Positions 26,108 to 35,236 are shown, numbered from the stretch's first letter. The stretch: 64,000 nt of DNA from AP-15 sp963747735 (GCA_963747735.1 CAVVGE010000006.1:372001-436000); one strand, 5' to 3'. Numbers and translations are program-made. The notes: generated by a model from the sequence alone, not told the origin.

Positions 26108-27493
26108 CTACTCCGCCGGCGCGCGGGCTACCGCCGCGTCCTTGCCCGGCCGCACCTCGGCGGGGTGCGCCGCGGGTGGGTGCACATCGGGCCCCTGGAG
26201 CACCGTGCGCGCGGCATAGAAAAAGAACGCGAGCAGCAGCACCGCATAGACGATGACAAAGAGCACGAGCGACGTCGTCACCGCCCGGACCGCCACCGGC
26301 GACACGGCGTCCGCCGTCCGCAACAGGCCATAGACGATGTAGGGCTGGCGGCCGACCTCGGTCACGGTCCAGCCGGCAAGAACGGCGAGAAAGCCGAGCG
26401 GGCTCGACCCGGCGCAGACAAGGGCGAACCAAGGGGTGTCGTAGAGCCGGCCGCGCCAGCGCAGAAAGGCCCCGGCAAAGGCGATCGCCGTCAGCACCAC
26501 CCCGATCCCGACCATCAGCCGAAACGCCCAGAAAACCACCGGAACATAGGGCCGCTCGGCGGGCGGCACCGTCTTCAGCCCCTGGACCAGGCCATCCCAT
26601 TCGTGGGTCAGGATCAGGCTGCCGAGCTTTGGGATGTCGAGCGCATAGTCGTTGCGCTCGGCCGCCATGTCGGGCCAGGCGAACAGGGTCAGCGGCTGGC
26701 CGTGCATCGTCTCCCAGTCGCCCTCGATCGCCGCCGCCTTGATCGGCTGGTATTTGAGCGTGTTGAGCCCGTGCTGGTCGCCGAGAAAGATCTGCAGCGG
26801 GGTCAGCACCAGCGCCATCCACATTGCCACCGAAAACCCGGCACCGGCGAATTCCAGGTGCAGCCGGCGCCACAGGTAATAGCCGCACACGCCGATCACG
26901 ACAAAGGTGCCGCTGATATAGGCGGCGGTCACCATATGCGCGAATTGATAAGGCAGGGACGGGGTAAAGATCGCCGCCCACCAGCTCGTGACCGAAAACT
27001 TGCCGTCGGCGCCGAGGACAAAGCCGGCGGGCGTCTGCATCCAGCTGTTCGCCGCCAGGATCCAAAAGGCGCTGAACATCGCCCCCAACGCCACCATGCA
27101 GCAGGCGGCGAAATGCAGCCGGGGGCCGACCCGGTTCATGCCGAACAGCATGACGCCGATAAAACCCGCTTCGAGAAAGAACGCGGTCAGCACCTCATAG
27201 GTAAAAAACGGGCCGATGACGTTGCCGGTACGCTCGGCAAAGGCGCTCCAATTGGTCCCGATCTCGTAGGAGAGAACGATGCCGGTCACCACCCCCATGG
27301 CAAAGCCGAGCGCGAACAGGTGAATCCAGAAGCGCAGCAGGTCGCGATAGACCTGCCGCTTTGTCCGCAGCCAAAGAAGGTTGAGAATGACGATGTAGCC
27401 GGAAATGCCGATCGTGTAGGCCGGCCACAGGATGTGGTAGCCGATCGTAAAGGCGAATTGGATGCGCGAGACCAGCACTGCATCGGCGCTCAT
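26108..27493 (-). CDS. cydA: Cytochrome bd-type (cyanide-insensitive) ubiquinol oxidase subunit I
   Basis: 461 residues. Haem and quinol features: 'FTIGYHILWPAYTIG' (His ligand), 'LSYEIGTNWSAFAERTGNVI', 'EAGFIGVMLFGMNRV', 'LTPLQIFLGDQHG' and 'GWTVTEVGRQPYIVYGLLRT'. The quinol-binding Q-loop is short and the GRQPY-IVYG signature is that of CioA-type cyanide-insensitive oxidases rather than the long-loop E. coli CydA. Expressed upstream of cydB in the same direction. Such oxidases serve at low oxygen or under respiratory stress. Confidence 0.95.
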   Translation of the reverse strand: MSADAVLVSRIQFAFTIGYHILWPAYTIGISGYIVILNLLWLRTKRQVYRDLLRFWIHLFALGFAMGVVTGIVLSYEIGTNWSAFAERTGNVIGPFFTYEVLTAFFLEAGFIGVMLFGMNRVGPRLHFAACCMVALGAMFSAFWILAANSWMQTPAGFVLGADGKFSVTSWWAAIFTPSLPYQFAHMVTAAYISGTFVVIGVCGYYLWRRLHLEFAGAGFSVAMWMALVLTPLQIFLGDQHGLNTLKYQPIKAAAIEGDWETMHGQPLTLFAWPDMAAERNDYALDIPKLGSLILTHEWDGLVQGLKTVPPAERPYVPVVFWAFRLMVGIGVVLTAIAFAGAFLRWRGRLYDTPWFALVCAGSSPLGFLAVLAGWTVTEVGRQPYIVYGLLRTADAVSPVAVRAVTTSLVLFVIVYAVLLLAFFFYAARTVLQGPDVHPPAAHPAEVRPGKDAAVARAPAE

Positions 27494-27642
27494 CGGCTTC
27501 TCTCCCCGGCCGCATGTTTACGATAGCGCGCGCCGCCCGCCAGGCACAGCATCGAGCAGCAAGCGGCGGTTGAAGTCGCCGTGCCGGCGGGCGTAATGAA
27601 GAGCTGCCGCGGCTCGATCGCGCGAGTGCCGCAACGCCGGAG

Positions 27643-29334
27643 GTGGCGATCGACGCAACCTTGACCCTGATCGATCTCGCCGGGACGATAGCACTCCTTC
27701 TCTGGGGCGTGCACATGGTCCAGAGCGGGATCCAGCGCGCCTTCGGACCCAATCTGCGGCGGCTGCTCGGCCGTGCGCTCGGCGGCGCCGCCCCGGCGTT
27801 TGCCGCCGGGCTCGGCATCACCGCCATCTTGCAGAGCAGCACCGCGACCGGTCTGATGATCACCGGCTTTGCCGCCGGCGGTCTTGTCGATCTGGTGCCG
27901 GGGCTGGCGGCGATGCTCGGCGCCAATGTCGGCACGACGCTGATCGTGCAGGTGCTGTCGTTCGACATCTCGCGCGTGGCGCCGCTCTTTATCCTGATCG
28001 GGGTGGTGATGTTCCGCCGCGGCAACGTCACCCGCACGCGCGATCTCGGCCGGGTCGGGATCGGCCTCGGCCTGATGCTGCTGGCGCTCGGCCAGCTATT
28101 GACGATCCTGACCCCGTACGAGGATGTGCCGAGCATGCGGCTGTTGCTCGGCACGATCGCAACGGTGCCGGTCATCGACGTGCTCTTCGCCGCGGCGATC
28201 ACCTGGGCGGCGCATTCGAGCGTCGCGATCGTGCTGCTGATCATGGCCTTTGCCGCGCAAGGGGTGGTGCCGCCGCAGGCCGCTTTCGCGCTCGTCCTCG
28301 GCGCCAATCTCGGCACCGCGCTCAACCCGCTGCTCGAAGCCGGCATGACCGGCGACCCGGCGGCGAAGCGGCTGCCGCTTGGCAATCTCCTGAACCGCGT
28401 CCTGGGCTGCGTGCTCGGGCTGGCATTGCTCGGCGTGATCGGCCCACGGCTCGTCGCGCTGGAGCCCAACGCCTATCGGGCGGTCGCGGATTTTCACACG
28501 CTGTTCAACCTCTTCATGGCGGCGCTGTTTTTTCCGGTGCTGCGGCCGTTGGCGCGACTGCTGACCAAGGCATTGCCGGCGCAGGCGGTCCCTGCCGATC
28601 CGGCGCGTCCCGTCTATCTCGACCAGGCGGCGCTCGAAACCCCGGCGATCGCGCTCGCCGGTGCGGCGCGTGAGGCGATGCGCATGGCCGACGTGCTCGG
28701 ATCGATGCTGCAAGCTGCCCTCGCCGCAGTCGATCTCGGCGACCGCAAGCGGATCGGCGAAGCAAAACGCCTCGACGATGTGGTCGATCGGCTCAACGGC
28801 GCGATCAAGGCCTATCTGATCTCGCTCGACCACGATACGCTCGACGCCGCGGACGATCGCCGGCTGTCGGAGATCGTCGCCTTTATCACCAATCTCGAGC
28901 ATGCCGGCGACATTATCGAGCATGGCGTGATCGCCAGCGCCAACAAGCGGCTCAAGCGCAACCTGGCGTTCTCGACCGAGGGCACCGCCGAAATCCGCGA
29001 GATGCTGCAGCGGCTCGTCACCAATCTGCGCACCGCCGCGGCGGTGTTCATGACCGACGATGTGCGCGCGGCGCGCAATCTTTTGGGTGAGAAAGAGGTG
29101 TTTCGCGATCTCGAAAACCGCGCGACCGAGGCGCATTTCGCGCGCGTCCGCGCGGGCCGGGTCGAAAGCGTCGAAACCAGCGCCCTCCATCTCGACATGC
29201 TGCGCGACCTGAAGCGGATCAACGCGCATATCGCGGCCGCCGCCTACCCGGTCCTCGAAAAGCGCGGCGAATTGCGGTCGAGCCGCCTGCGCCAAGAGGG
29301 CGAAGCTCTCGGCAGCGAGGTCGGCGAGGCGTAG
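27643..29334 (+). CDS. Na+/phosphate symporter family protein with PhoU-like C-terminal domain
   Basis: 563 residues, GTG start at 27643 with GGAG ahead. The first two thirds are membrane helices of two inverted Na/Pi cotransporter repeats: 'LLWGVHMVQSGIQRAFGPNL', 'ILQSSTATGLMITGFAAGG' with the QSSTA motif, 'GANVGTTLIVQ', and a second 'WAAHSSVAIVLLIMAFA' ... 'GANLGTALNPL'. The last third is a soluble helical PhoU-like domain ('NLEHAGDIIEHGVIASANKR'). Likely phosphate uptake. Its 5' flank faces the divergent cydAB genes. Confidence 0.92.
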   Translation: MAIDATLTLIDLAGTIALLLWGVHMVQSGIQRAFGPNLRRLLGRALGGAAPAFAAGLGITAILQSSTATGLMITGFAAGGLVDLVPGLAAMLGANVGTTLIVQVLSFDISRVAPLFILIGVVMFRRGNVTRTRDLGRVGIGLGLMLLALGQLLTILTPYEDVPSMRLLLGTIATVPVIDVLFAAAITWAAHSSVAIVLLIMAFAAQGVVPPQAAFALVLGANLGTALNPLLEAGMTGDPAAKRLPLGNLLNRVLGCVLGLALLGVIGPRLVALEPNAYRAVADFHTLFNLFMAALFFPVLRPLARLLTKALPAQAVPADPARPVYLDQAALETPAIALAGAAREAMRMADVLGSMLQAALAAVDLGDRKRIGEAKRLDDVVDRLNGAIKAYLISLDHDTLDAADDRRLSEIVAFITNLEHAGDIIEHGVIASANKRLKRNLAFSTEGTAEIREMLQRLVTNLRTAAAVFMTDDVRAARNLLGEKEVFRDLENRATEAHFARVRAGRVESVETSALHLDMLRDLKRINAHIAAAAYPVLEKRGELRSSRLRQEGEALGSEVGEA

Positions 29335-29447
29335 CGCCGCGGCGCCCAGGCCCGTGGGGCGTGGAGCGCGGACCGTCTTTCGACCGCGCCGCTATGGCCC
29401 GGCAAATTTAGCAGGGTGATGAAAGATGCTGCTTTCCTGTATCAGCA

Positions 29448-29547
29448 CCCTTCGAGACGGCCCTGCGGGCCTCCTCAGGATGAGGCAAGCCATTGAAACA
29501 AAAGACCTCATCCTGAGGAGGGCTCCGCAGGAGCGCGTCTCGAAGGG
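29448..29547. repeat. Large imperfect inverted repeat, dispersed type
   Basis: Left arm 29448-29485 (CCCTTCGAGACGGCCCTGCG...CTCAGGATGAGG) is matched in reverse by the right arm 29506-29547 (CCTCATCCTGAGGAGGGCTC...CTCGAAGGG), spaced by about 20 bases. This 'TTCGAGACG...CTCCTCAGGATGAGG' palindrome is a well-known intergenic element in rhizobia and Rhodospirillales. It lies between two converging genes, the symporter and moaE. Any apparent reading frame across it is an artefact. Confidence 0.85.
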
Positions 29548-29581
29548 CCTGCCCTCGCGAAGGCGGGGATGCGGAACCGCT

Positions 29582-30055
29582 CTAACTCTCGTTTTTCAGC
29601 GGCCTGTTACTGGTCCAACGCTCCCTGGCTCTGTCGTCCTCGCTGCACGCGTCGACCCAGCGCTCGCCTTGCGGGGTCTTCTCGCTTTTCCAAAAGGGCG
29701 CGTCGGTTTTCAGCCAGTCGATCAGAAAGTGGCAGGCGGCCAGCGCCGCCTCGCGCTGCGGCGAGGCGGTGGCGACGAGGACGATCCGGTCGCCGGGGTC
29801 GAGGCGGCCGTAGCGGTGGACGATCAGCGACGCGTCGAGCGGCCAGCGGCGGTTCGCCTCGAGCTCGATCTCGGCGAGCTTTTTCTCGGTCATGCCCGGA
29901 TAGTGCTCGAGGGTCAGCGCCTCGACCTGCGCATCGCCACCCAGGTCGCGCACCAGCCCGACAAAGCTCGCGATGCCGCCCACCCGGTGATTGCCCGCGG
30001 TTAGCCGGTCGAGCTCGGCGCCGACATCGAAATCCTCGCGCTGCACGCGGATCAT
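29582..30055 (-). CDS. moaE: Molybdopterin synthase catalytic subunit
   Basis: 157 residues. MoaE features: 'IASFVGLVRD', 'LTLEHYPGMTEKKLAEIELE', 'VHRYGRLDPGDRIVLVATAS', 'DWLKTDAPFWKSEKTPQGERWVDA' with the catalytic lysines in the KTDAPFWK-xE segment. It joins MoaD to insert the dithiolene sulfurs into precursor Z. moaD lies immediately upstream, 3 bases away. Confidence 0.95.
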   Translation of the reverse strand: MIRVQREDFDVGAELDRLTAGNHRVGGIASFVGLVRDLGGDAQVEALTLEHYPGMTEKKLAEIELEANRRWPLDASLIVHRYGRLDPGDRIVLVATASPQREAALAACHFLIDWLKTDAPFWKSEKTPQGERWVDACSEDDRARERWTSNRPLKNES

Positions 30056-30058
30056 GGC

Positions 30059-30310
30059 TCAGCCTCCGGTGACCGGCGGGAAGATCGCGACCTCGTCGCC
30101 GTCGCGCACGGCATGCTCCGTCCCGACATAATCCTGGTTGACCGCGACGCGGACGACCGAGAGGTCGGCGAGTGCCGCGGCATATGCGGGCCCCCGCGCG
30201 CGCAGCCAATCGAGGAGCCCGGCCACATCACCGACGCCGGGAGGAAGCGCCACTTCCTCTTCGGCACAGCCGATGCGGGCACGCAGCCAGGCAAAATAGA
30301 GGAGCTTCAC
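30059..30310 (-). CDS. moaD: Molybdopterin synthase sulfur carrier subunit
   Basis: 83 residues with ubiquitin-like fold and the terminal Gly-Gly (PPVTGG) that is thiocarboxylated. Start GTG 30310 overlaps the moeA stop (GTGA). 'VRVAVNQDYVGTEHAVRDGD' and 'EVAIFPPVTGG' are typical. Confidence 0.94.
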   Translation of the reverse strand: MKLLYFAWLRARIGCAEEEVALPPGVGDVAGLLDWLRARGPAYAAALADLSVVRVAVNQDYVGTEHAVRDGDEVAIFPPVTGG

Positions 30311-31560
30311 CCGAGCACCCCGGCGAACGGCAGAAAATCCACGGTTTGGCCGGGCACGAGATCGGCGATCGTCTCATCGAGGATCGCCAGCCCGTCCGAC
30401 TGCACGACCGAGGACAGGATGCCGGCGCCGTCGCGCGGGAATTTGACGGCGGTCATCGTCTCGCCGGCGCGCGTCAGGCTGACGCGCAAATATTCGCGGC
30501 GGCCCGGACGCTTTTTATGGGTGAAGCCGGCACGCACCGGGTAGAGCCGCGGCGGGGCCGCAGTCGCGCCGGCGAGCTTCAGGATCAGCGGCCGGGCGAG
30601 CACGACAAAGGTCACGATCGCCGCCACCGGGTTGCCGGGAAGCCCGATAAGCGGTGTGCCGCGCACCTGGCCCAGCGCCACCGGCCGACCCGGCTTGACC
30701 GCGAGCCGCCAGAAATGGAGCGAGCCGAGCCGTTCGACGGCGGCTTTGACATGGTCCTCCTCGCCGGTCGAAACACCGCCCGAGGTGACGATCAAATCAT
30801 GTCCGCAGGCGGCCGCAGCGAGGGTGTCGGCGAGGCCCGCCTCCCGGTCGGGGCCAATGCCGAGATCGGTAACGACACAGCCCAGGCGCTCGAGCAGCGC
30901 GCGCAGCATAAAACGGTTCGCGTCGTAAATCGCGCCCGGCGGCAAAACGGTGCCGGGGTTGCGGACCTCGTCTCCGGTCGACAGCAAAGCCGCGCGCAAC
31001 GGGCGCCGGACCTCCAGCCGGTCCCGGCCGAGAGCGGCGGCCAGGCCCAGCTCGGCCGGGCCGAGGCGTCGGCCCGCGGCCAAGGCGACAGCGCCGGCGG
31101 CGACATCTTCGCCGGCCCGGCGGCAATTGGCGCCCCTTTTGATCCCCGGCTTGAGCCGCACCAGGCCTGCTTCGGCGACGCAATCCTCCTGCATCATCAC
31201 CGTGTCGGCGCCCTCGGGCATCACCGCACCGGTAAAGATGCGGATCGCCTCGCCGCGCCGGGCCGGGCGGCCCAGCGGGTGGCCGGCCGCAGCCCTGCCG
31301 CCGACCGGCAGCACGGTCTCGCGGTCCGGCAAAAGGTCGGCGTAGCCCAGCGCATAGCCGTCGACCGCGCTGTTGGCATGGGGCGGCAGGTCGATCTCGG
31401 CCACGAGGTCATGTGCCAGGACCCGGCCGGCGGCGCCGGCGAGCGGCACGCTCTCGCGCTCGACGACCAGGGCAACCCGCTCGTCGATGCGGGCGAGCGC
31501 TGCTTCGACACTCAAGAGCGCGCCGCCAAAGGCAAAGCAATCGTCGCTCAGCTGGGGCAT
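30307..31560 (-). CDS. moeA: Molybdopterin molybdenumtransferase
   Basis: 417 residues from ATG 31560. Motifs: 'NSAVDGYALGYADLL', 'IFTGAVMPEGADTVMMQED', 'LLSTGDEVRNPG' and 'VTSGGVSTGEEDHVKAAVE' (substrate/metal site), 'KPGRPVALGQVRGTPLIGLPGNPVAA'. MoeA inserts molybdenum into adenylated molybdopterin. Overlaps mobB by 13 bases upstream and moaD downstream, so mobB-moeA-moaD-moaE is a tight operon. The products would serve the molybdenum hydroxylase at 20198. Confidence 0.95.
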   Translation of the reverse strand: MPQLSDDCFAFGGALLSVEAALARIDERVALVVERESVPLAGAAGRVLAHDLVAEIDLPPHANSAVDGYALGYADLLPDRETVLPVGGRAAAGHPLGRPARRGEAIRIFTGAVMPEGADTVMMQEDCVAEAGLVRLKPGIKRGANCRRAGEDVAAGAVALAAGRRLGPAELGLAAALGRDRLEVRRPLRAALLSTGDEVRNPGTVLPPGAIYDANRFMLRALLERLGCVVTDLGIGPDREAGLADTLAAAACGHDLIVTSGGVSTGEEDHVKAAVERLGSLHFWRLAVKPGRPVALGQVRGTPLIGLPGNPVAAIVTFVVLARPLILKLAGATAAPPRLYPVRAGFTHKKRPGRREYLRVSLTRAGETMTAVKFPRDGAGILSSVVQSDGLAILDETIADLVPGQTVDFLPFAGVLG

Positions 31561-32057
31561 CGCGCGAGGCCCTGATGTTCGAGAATAAAGCCGGCGATCG
31601 CGGTCGGGTCGGAAAGCGGCAGCCACGGCAAATGGAGCCCCGCCGGCCGCTCGTCCGAGGCGAAGGCAATGACAAACGGGTCCTCGGGATAGATCAGCGG
31701 CTTGCCGAGGGCCGCGCGATGGATCTCGAGCTTTGGGTGGGGGTGGCGTTTGAAGCCCTCGACCAGCACCAGATCGACCGGAGCGAGCCGGGCCGTCAAT
31801 TCGTCGAGCGGGGCTTCCGGATCGCCGCGCAATTCGTGCATCAACGCCCAGCGCCGCTCCGAGGCGATCATGACCTCCCGCGCCCCGGCCTCGCGATGAC
31901 GCCAGGAATCCTTGCCCGGCTGATCGATGTCAAAGGCATGGTGGGCGTGCTTGACGGTCGACACCGTCACCCCGCGGGCAATGATTTCCGGGATCAGCGC
32001 GGTCAGCAGCGTCGTCTTGCCGCTGCCGCTCCACCCGGCGAGACCAAAAATCCGCAT
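31548..32057 (-). CDS. mobB: Molybdopterin-guanine dinucleotide biosynthesis accessory protein
   Basis: 169 residues from ATG 32057 with the P-loop 'GLAGWSGSGKTTLLTALIP' and 'STVKHAHHAFDIDQPGKDSWRH' downstream, then 'LVLVEGFKRHPHPKLEIHRA'. MobB is a GTP-binding helper of MobA in dinucleotide attachment. It is the first gene of the molybdopterin operon and lies 41 bases after pgsA on the same strand. Confidence 0.93.
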   Translation of the reverse strand: MRIFGLAGWSGSGKTTLLTALIPEIIARGVTVSTVKHAHHAFDIDQPGKDSWRHREAGAREVMIASERRWALMHELRGDPEAPLDELTARLAPVDLVLVEGFKRHPHPKLEIHRAALGKPLIYPEDPFVIAFASDERPAGLHLPWLPLSDPTAIAGFILEHQGLARCPS

Positions 32058-32098
32058 TTGCCACCCGCCCTCGGGCCGCCCGCCTCGGGCCGCCGCCC

Positions 32099-32701
32099 TC
32101 AGGCCGGCCGCTGCGATTTGCCGCGGGCGCCGGGCGCCGGGCGCCGCCGGGTGATGTGCGGCAGCCCGGCCCGCAGATAATCGTAGCCGGTGACGAGGGT
32201 CAGCAGCGCCGCAGCCCAGAGCAGGGTCTCGCCGATCGCCGCAACCGGGATCGAGGACGGGCCGGCATCGCCGACGATCAGAACACCGATCGCCACCATC
32301 TGGATCAGCGTCTTCCATTTGGCGAGCCGCGACACCGGCATGCCGACGCGCAACCCGGCGAGGTATTCGCGCAGCCCCGAGACCAGGATCTCGCGGCACA
32401 GGATCACCAGCGCCGGCAACACCGCCGCGGCCGACAGCCGGCCAAAGGTCGTCAGCATGAACAAGGTGGCGGCCACCAGCAGCTTGTCGGCGATCGGGTC
32501 GAGAAACCGGCCGAGCTCGGATTGCTGCTGCCAGCGCCGCGCCATATGGCCGTCGAGCCAATCGGTCACCCCGGCCGCCGAGAACAGCACGCAGGCGAGC
32601 CAGCGCGCGCCGTCGCCCGGGACGTAAAAGCATGCGACGACAGCCGGGATCGCCAGGATGCGCGACAGGGTCAACAGGTTGGGCAGGCTAGTCAACGGCA
32701 C
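32099..32701 (-). CDS. pgsA: CDP-diacylglycerol--glycerol-3-phosphate 3-phosphatidyltransferase
   Basis: 200 residues with the CDP-alcohol phosphotransferase signature D-x2-DG-x2-AR-x8-G-x3-D-x3-D spelled out in 'VTDWLDGHMARRWQQQSE' and 'LGRFLDPIADKLLV'. About 5-6 membrane helices. It makes phosphatidylglycerol phosphate, precursor of phosphatidylglycerol and cardiolipin. Placed 36 bases after uvrC. Confidence 0.94.
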   Translation of the reverse strand: MPLTSLPNLLTLSRILAIPAVVACFYVPGDGARWLACVLFSAAGVTDWLDGHMARRWQQQSELGRFLDPIADKLLVAATLFMLTTFGRLSAAAVLPALVILCREILVSGLREYLAGLRVGMPVSRLAKWKTLIQMVAIGVLIVGDAGPSSIPVAAIGETLLWAAALLTLVTGYDYLRAGLPHITRRRPAPGARGKSQRPA

Positions 32702-32737
32702 ATGATGCTCCCGACCGGAGAACGCTGTGCGGCCATC

Positions 32738-34909
32738 TTAGTCACCGGCATGAAAATGATCATAAATCTTTTTCGCGACGGTTTTGCTGATGCCGGCGAC
32801 GCGTTCGAGCTCGCCGAGGCCGGCGCGCGCGACCGTCCGGGCCGAGCCGAAATGGTGGAGGAGCGCGTGCTTGCGGCGGGCGCCGACGCCGGCGATCTCG
32901 TCGAGCGGCGATTGGCCGAGCGCCTTTGTCCGCCGGGCACGATGGGTTCCGATCGCAAAGCGATGCGCCTCGTCGCGCAGGCGTTGCAGGAAGTAGAGCA
33001 CCGGGTCGCGCGGATCGAGTGAGAACGGCGCTTGGCCGGGCAGAAAAAAGCGCTCGCGGCCGGCGTTGCGATCGGGCCCCTTGGCGATCGCGGCGAGCGC
33101 CACATCGCTGACGCCGAGCTCGTCGAGCACCGTCTGGGCCACTCCGAGCTGACCCAAGCCGCCATCGATCAGCACGAGATCGGGCCACATCCCGCGCTCG
33201 CGGTCGGGGTCCTCTTTGAGCGCGCGGGCAAAGCGGCGATGCAGCACCTCGCGCATCATCGCGTAATCGTCGCCCCCGGCCGCCGGTTCCGATCCGTGGT
33301 TGCGCGCGCCGTCCGCCAATTCCCTCCCCCGCTCGCGGGGGAGGGTCAGGGCGGGGGCGGGGCTCGTCACGTTGCCGCCGCGGATCGTGAATTTGCGGTA
33401 GGCGGCTTTGACGAAGCCGTCCGGACCGGCGACGATCATCGCGCCAACCGCGTTGGTGCCCTGGATGTGGCTGTTGTCGTAGACCTCGATGCGGGCGGGC
33501 GGGCCGTCGAGGCCGAGGGCCGCGGCGACACCGTCGAGCAGCCGCTGCTGCGAGGCGCTCTCGGCGAGGCGGCGGCCGAGCGCTTCGCGCGCCGAAGCCA
33601 GGATGCGCTCGATCAGCCGCTTTTTGTCGCCGCGGCGCGGCACGGCGAGCCTGACGCGCGGCCCGGCAAGCGACAATGCCTCGGCGACCAGCGCCTCTTC
33701 GACGGGATGATGGCTCAGCAGGACGAGCGGCGGCTTTGGCCGGTTGTCGTAGAATTGGCCGACAAACGAGGTCAGCACCTCCTCGACCGAAAGCTGGCGG
33801 TCGTGGCTCGGGAAGTAGGCGCGATTGCCCCAATTCTGGCCGCCCCGGTAAAAGAACACCTCGATGCAGGTCTGGCCGCCCGCCTGATGCGCGGCGATCA
33901 CATCGGCATCGACGATGCCGGCGACATGGATGTCCTGATGCCCCTGGACCATGGACAGAGCGCGGATCCGGTCGCGGATCAATCCGGCCGACTCGAAATC
34001 GAGCACGCCCGCCGCCCGCTGCATCTCGCCGGAGAGGCGCTGCAGCACGGTGTCGCTCTTGCCGGACAGAAAAGCGTGCGCCTCGCCGATCAGCGCCGCG
34101 TAATCCTCATGCCCGATGCGGCCGACACAAGGCGCGCTGCACCGCTTGATCTGGAACAGCAGGCACGGCCGGGTGCGGGCGGTAAAGATGCTGTCGCTGC
34201 ACGAGCGCAGCAAAAACGCCTTCTGCAAGGTCACCAGCGTGCGGTTGACCGCGCCGGCGGAGGCAAACGGACCGAAATAGCTGCCGTCCTTGTTGCGCGC
34301 GCCGCGATGCTTTGTCAGTTGCGGGAAATCGTGGCCGGCGCCGATGTGAATGAGCGGGAAGGATTTGTCGTCGCGCAGCAGCACGTTGTAGCGCGGCATC
34401 AGCCGCTTGATCATGTTGCATTCGAGCAGCAGCGCTTCCGCCTCGGTGTGGGTGACGACGATATCCATCGTGGCGGTCTCGGCGACCATCCGCCGCAGCC
34501 GGTTCGACAGCGCGGCCGGGTGGGCATAGTTCTGCACCCGGCTTTTCAGGCTGCGCGCCTTGCCGACATAGAGCGCGTCGCCCCTGCGGTCGAGCATGCG
34601 GTAGACACCGGGGGCGGACGGCATCGTCCGGAGCGCGGCGCGGATCGCAGCGACCCCGGCGGCGATGCCGGTGGGTCGTGCGACGGGTCCCGTGCCGGTC
34701 GCGGCAGTCGGCTCGGCATTCGGCCCGGCATTCGGCCCGACATTCGGCCCGACATTCGGCCCGGCGGCCTCGCCCGGCGGCACCGCGAGCGCTCCGCTCG
34801 GCGCCCGGCGCGGGTCCATCGGCGCGGGCTTGGCGCGTCGGGCCGGCCGCCGAGGGGGCGGCTGCACGGCGATCTCTGTCAACGTCTCGTCAACCGGTTG
34901 AGCCGCCAT
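32738..34909 (-). CDS. uvrC: Excinuclease ABC subunit C, with N-terminal extension and in-frame insertion
   Basis: About 723 residues from ATG 34909 (MAAQPVDETLTEIAVQ); the family is usually nearer 600-640. Domains in order: GIY-YIG nuclease ('PGVYRMLDRRGDALYVGKAR'), UVR motif ('DFESAGLIRDRIRAL'), RNase H-like nuclease ('IEVYDNSHIQGTNAVGAMIV', 'LVLIDGGLGQL'), tandem HhH ('LDEIAGVGARRKHALLHHFG'). Two unusual features: an N-terminal region with GPNV/GPNA repeats before the GIY domain, and about 30 extra residues between 'YRKFTIRG' and 'GDDYAMMREVL', where E. coli has only a short linker. UvrC makes both incisions in nucleotide excision repair. Confidence 0.95.
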   Translation of the reverse strand: MAAQPVDETLTEIAVQPPPRRPARRAKPAPMDPRRAPSGALAVPPGEAAGPNVGPNVGPNAGPNAEPTAATGTGPVARPTGIAAGVAAIRAALRTMPSAPGVYRMLDRRGDALYVGKARSLKSRVQNYAHPAALSNRLRRMVAETATMDIVVTHTEAEALLLECNMIKRLMPRYNVLLRDDKSFPLIHIGAGHDFPQLTKHRGARNKDGSYFGPFASAGAVNRTLVTLQKAFLLRSCSDSIFTARTRPCLLFQIKRCSAPCVGRIGHEDYAALIGEAHAFLSGKSDTVLQRLSGEMQRAAGVLDFESAGLIRDRIRALSMVQGHQDIHVAGIVDADVIAAHQAGGQTCIEVFFYRGGQNWGNRAYFPSHDRQLSVEEVLTSFVGQFYDNRPKPPLVLLSHHPVEEALVAEALSLAGPRVRLAVPRRGDKKRLIERILASAREALGRRLAESASQQRLLDGVAAALGLDGPPARIEVYDNSHIQGTNAVGAMIVAGPDGFVKAAYRKFTIRGGNVTSPAPALTLPRERGRELADGARNHGSEPAAGGDDYAMMREVLHRRFARALKEDPDRERGMWPDLVLIDGGLGQLGVAQTVLDELGVSDVALAAIAKGPDRNAGRERFFLPGQAPFSLDPRDPVLYFLQRLRDEAHRFAIGTHRARRTKALGQSPLDEIAGVGARRKHALLHHFGSARTVARAGLGELERVAGISKTVAKKIYDHFHAGD
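33322..33345. repeat. Palindrome inside uvrC, centre of an in-frame insertion
   Basis: A perfect 11-base inverted repeat (CCCTCCCCCGC / GCGGGGGAGGG) with a 2-base loop TC. It lies within the extra segment of the uvrC protein (about 33275-33380) and encodes part of 'ALTLPRERGRELADGA'. The same CCTCCCCC-CGGGGGAGG palindrome is a common intergenic repeat element in proteobacteria. Confidence 0.85.
34715..34762. repeat. Four 12-base tandem repeats in the uvrC N-terminal extension
   Basis: Units GGCATTCGGCCC, GGCATTCGGCCC, GACATTCGGCCC, GACATTCGGCCC at 34715-34762. They encode Gly-Pro-Asn-Val / Gly-Pro-Asn-Ala on the minus strand in the N-terminal extension of UvrC, and are the reason for the low-complexity start. 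Confidence 0.9.
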
Positions 34910-35236
34910 GGCAATTCCAGAGCTTCCGGCGATATCCACGAGCTTTGTGGATAACTTTGTTGAAAACTCCGCCGCATCAAGCCCGGAATTGCGCGGGGCT
35001 TGGGGTTTGCAGCGTTTGCCCAAAAATTAGCCATATTTATAGACCGTTGATTTTACGCCAATTTCCACGGCAACGGTTAATCGTTTTGTAATCCTGACGC
35101 CAAATCCAGCCGAGAATCGGCGTCGCCAAATCGTCACACGGACTGTGTACAAATCGCCTCTCCCGATGCCTCTGGCCGGGAGTGCGAGCGATATCCGCCA
35201 GTTGCGCCACCACCTGCGCTCGCCTGCGAGGCGAGG
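34910..35236. other. Intergenic region upstream of uvrC
   Basis: No coding region recognised. An AT-rich tract at about 35020-35080 is the best place for the uvrC promoter. The SDR gene ends at 35237 on the same strand; no clear hairpin was seen after it. Confidence 0.5.

Noticed and set aside
29426..29580. A small plus-strand protein between the symporter and moaE
   Set aside because: The frame runs across a known-type inverted repeat and has no ribosome binding site; treated as repeat DNA.
34715..34762. CRISPR-like short repeats
   Set aside because: Units are 12 bases with no spacers and lie in a coding region; this is a tandem protein repeat.
33032..34954. A 640-codon plus-strand open frame over uvrC
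   Set aside because: Antisense shadow of uvrC; its translation has no recognisable domain.
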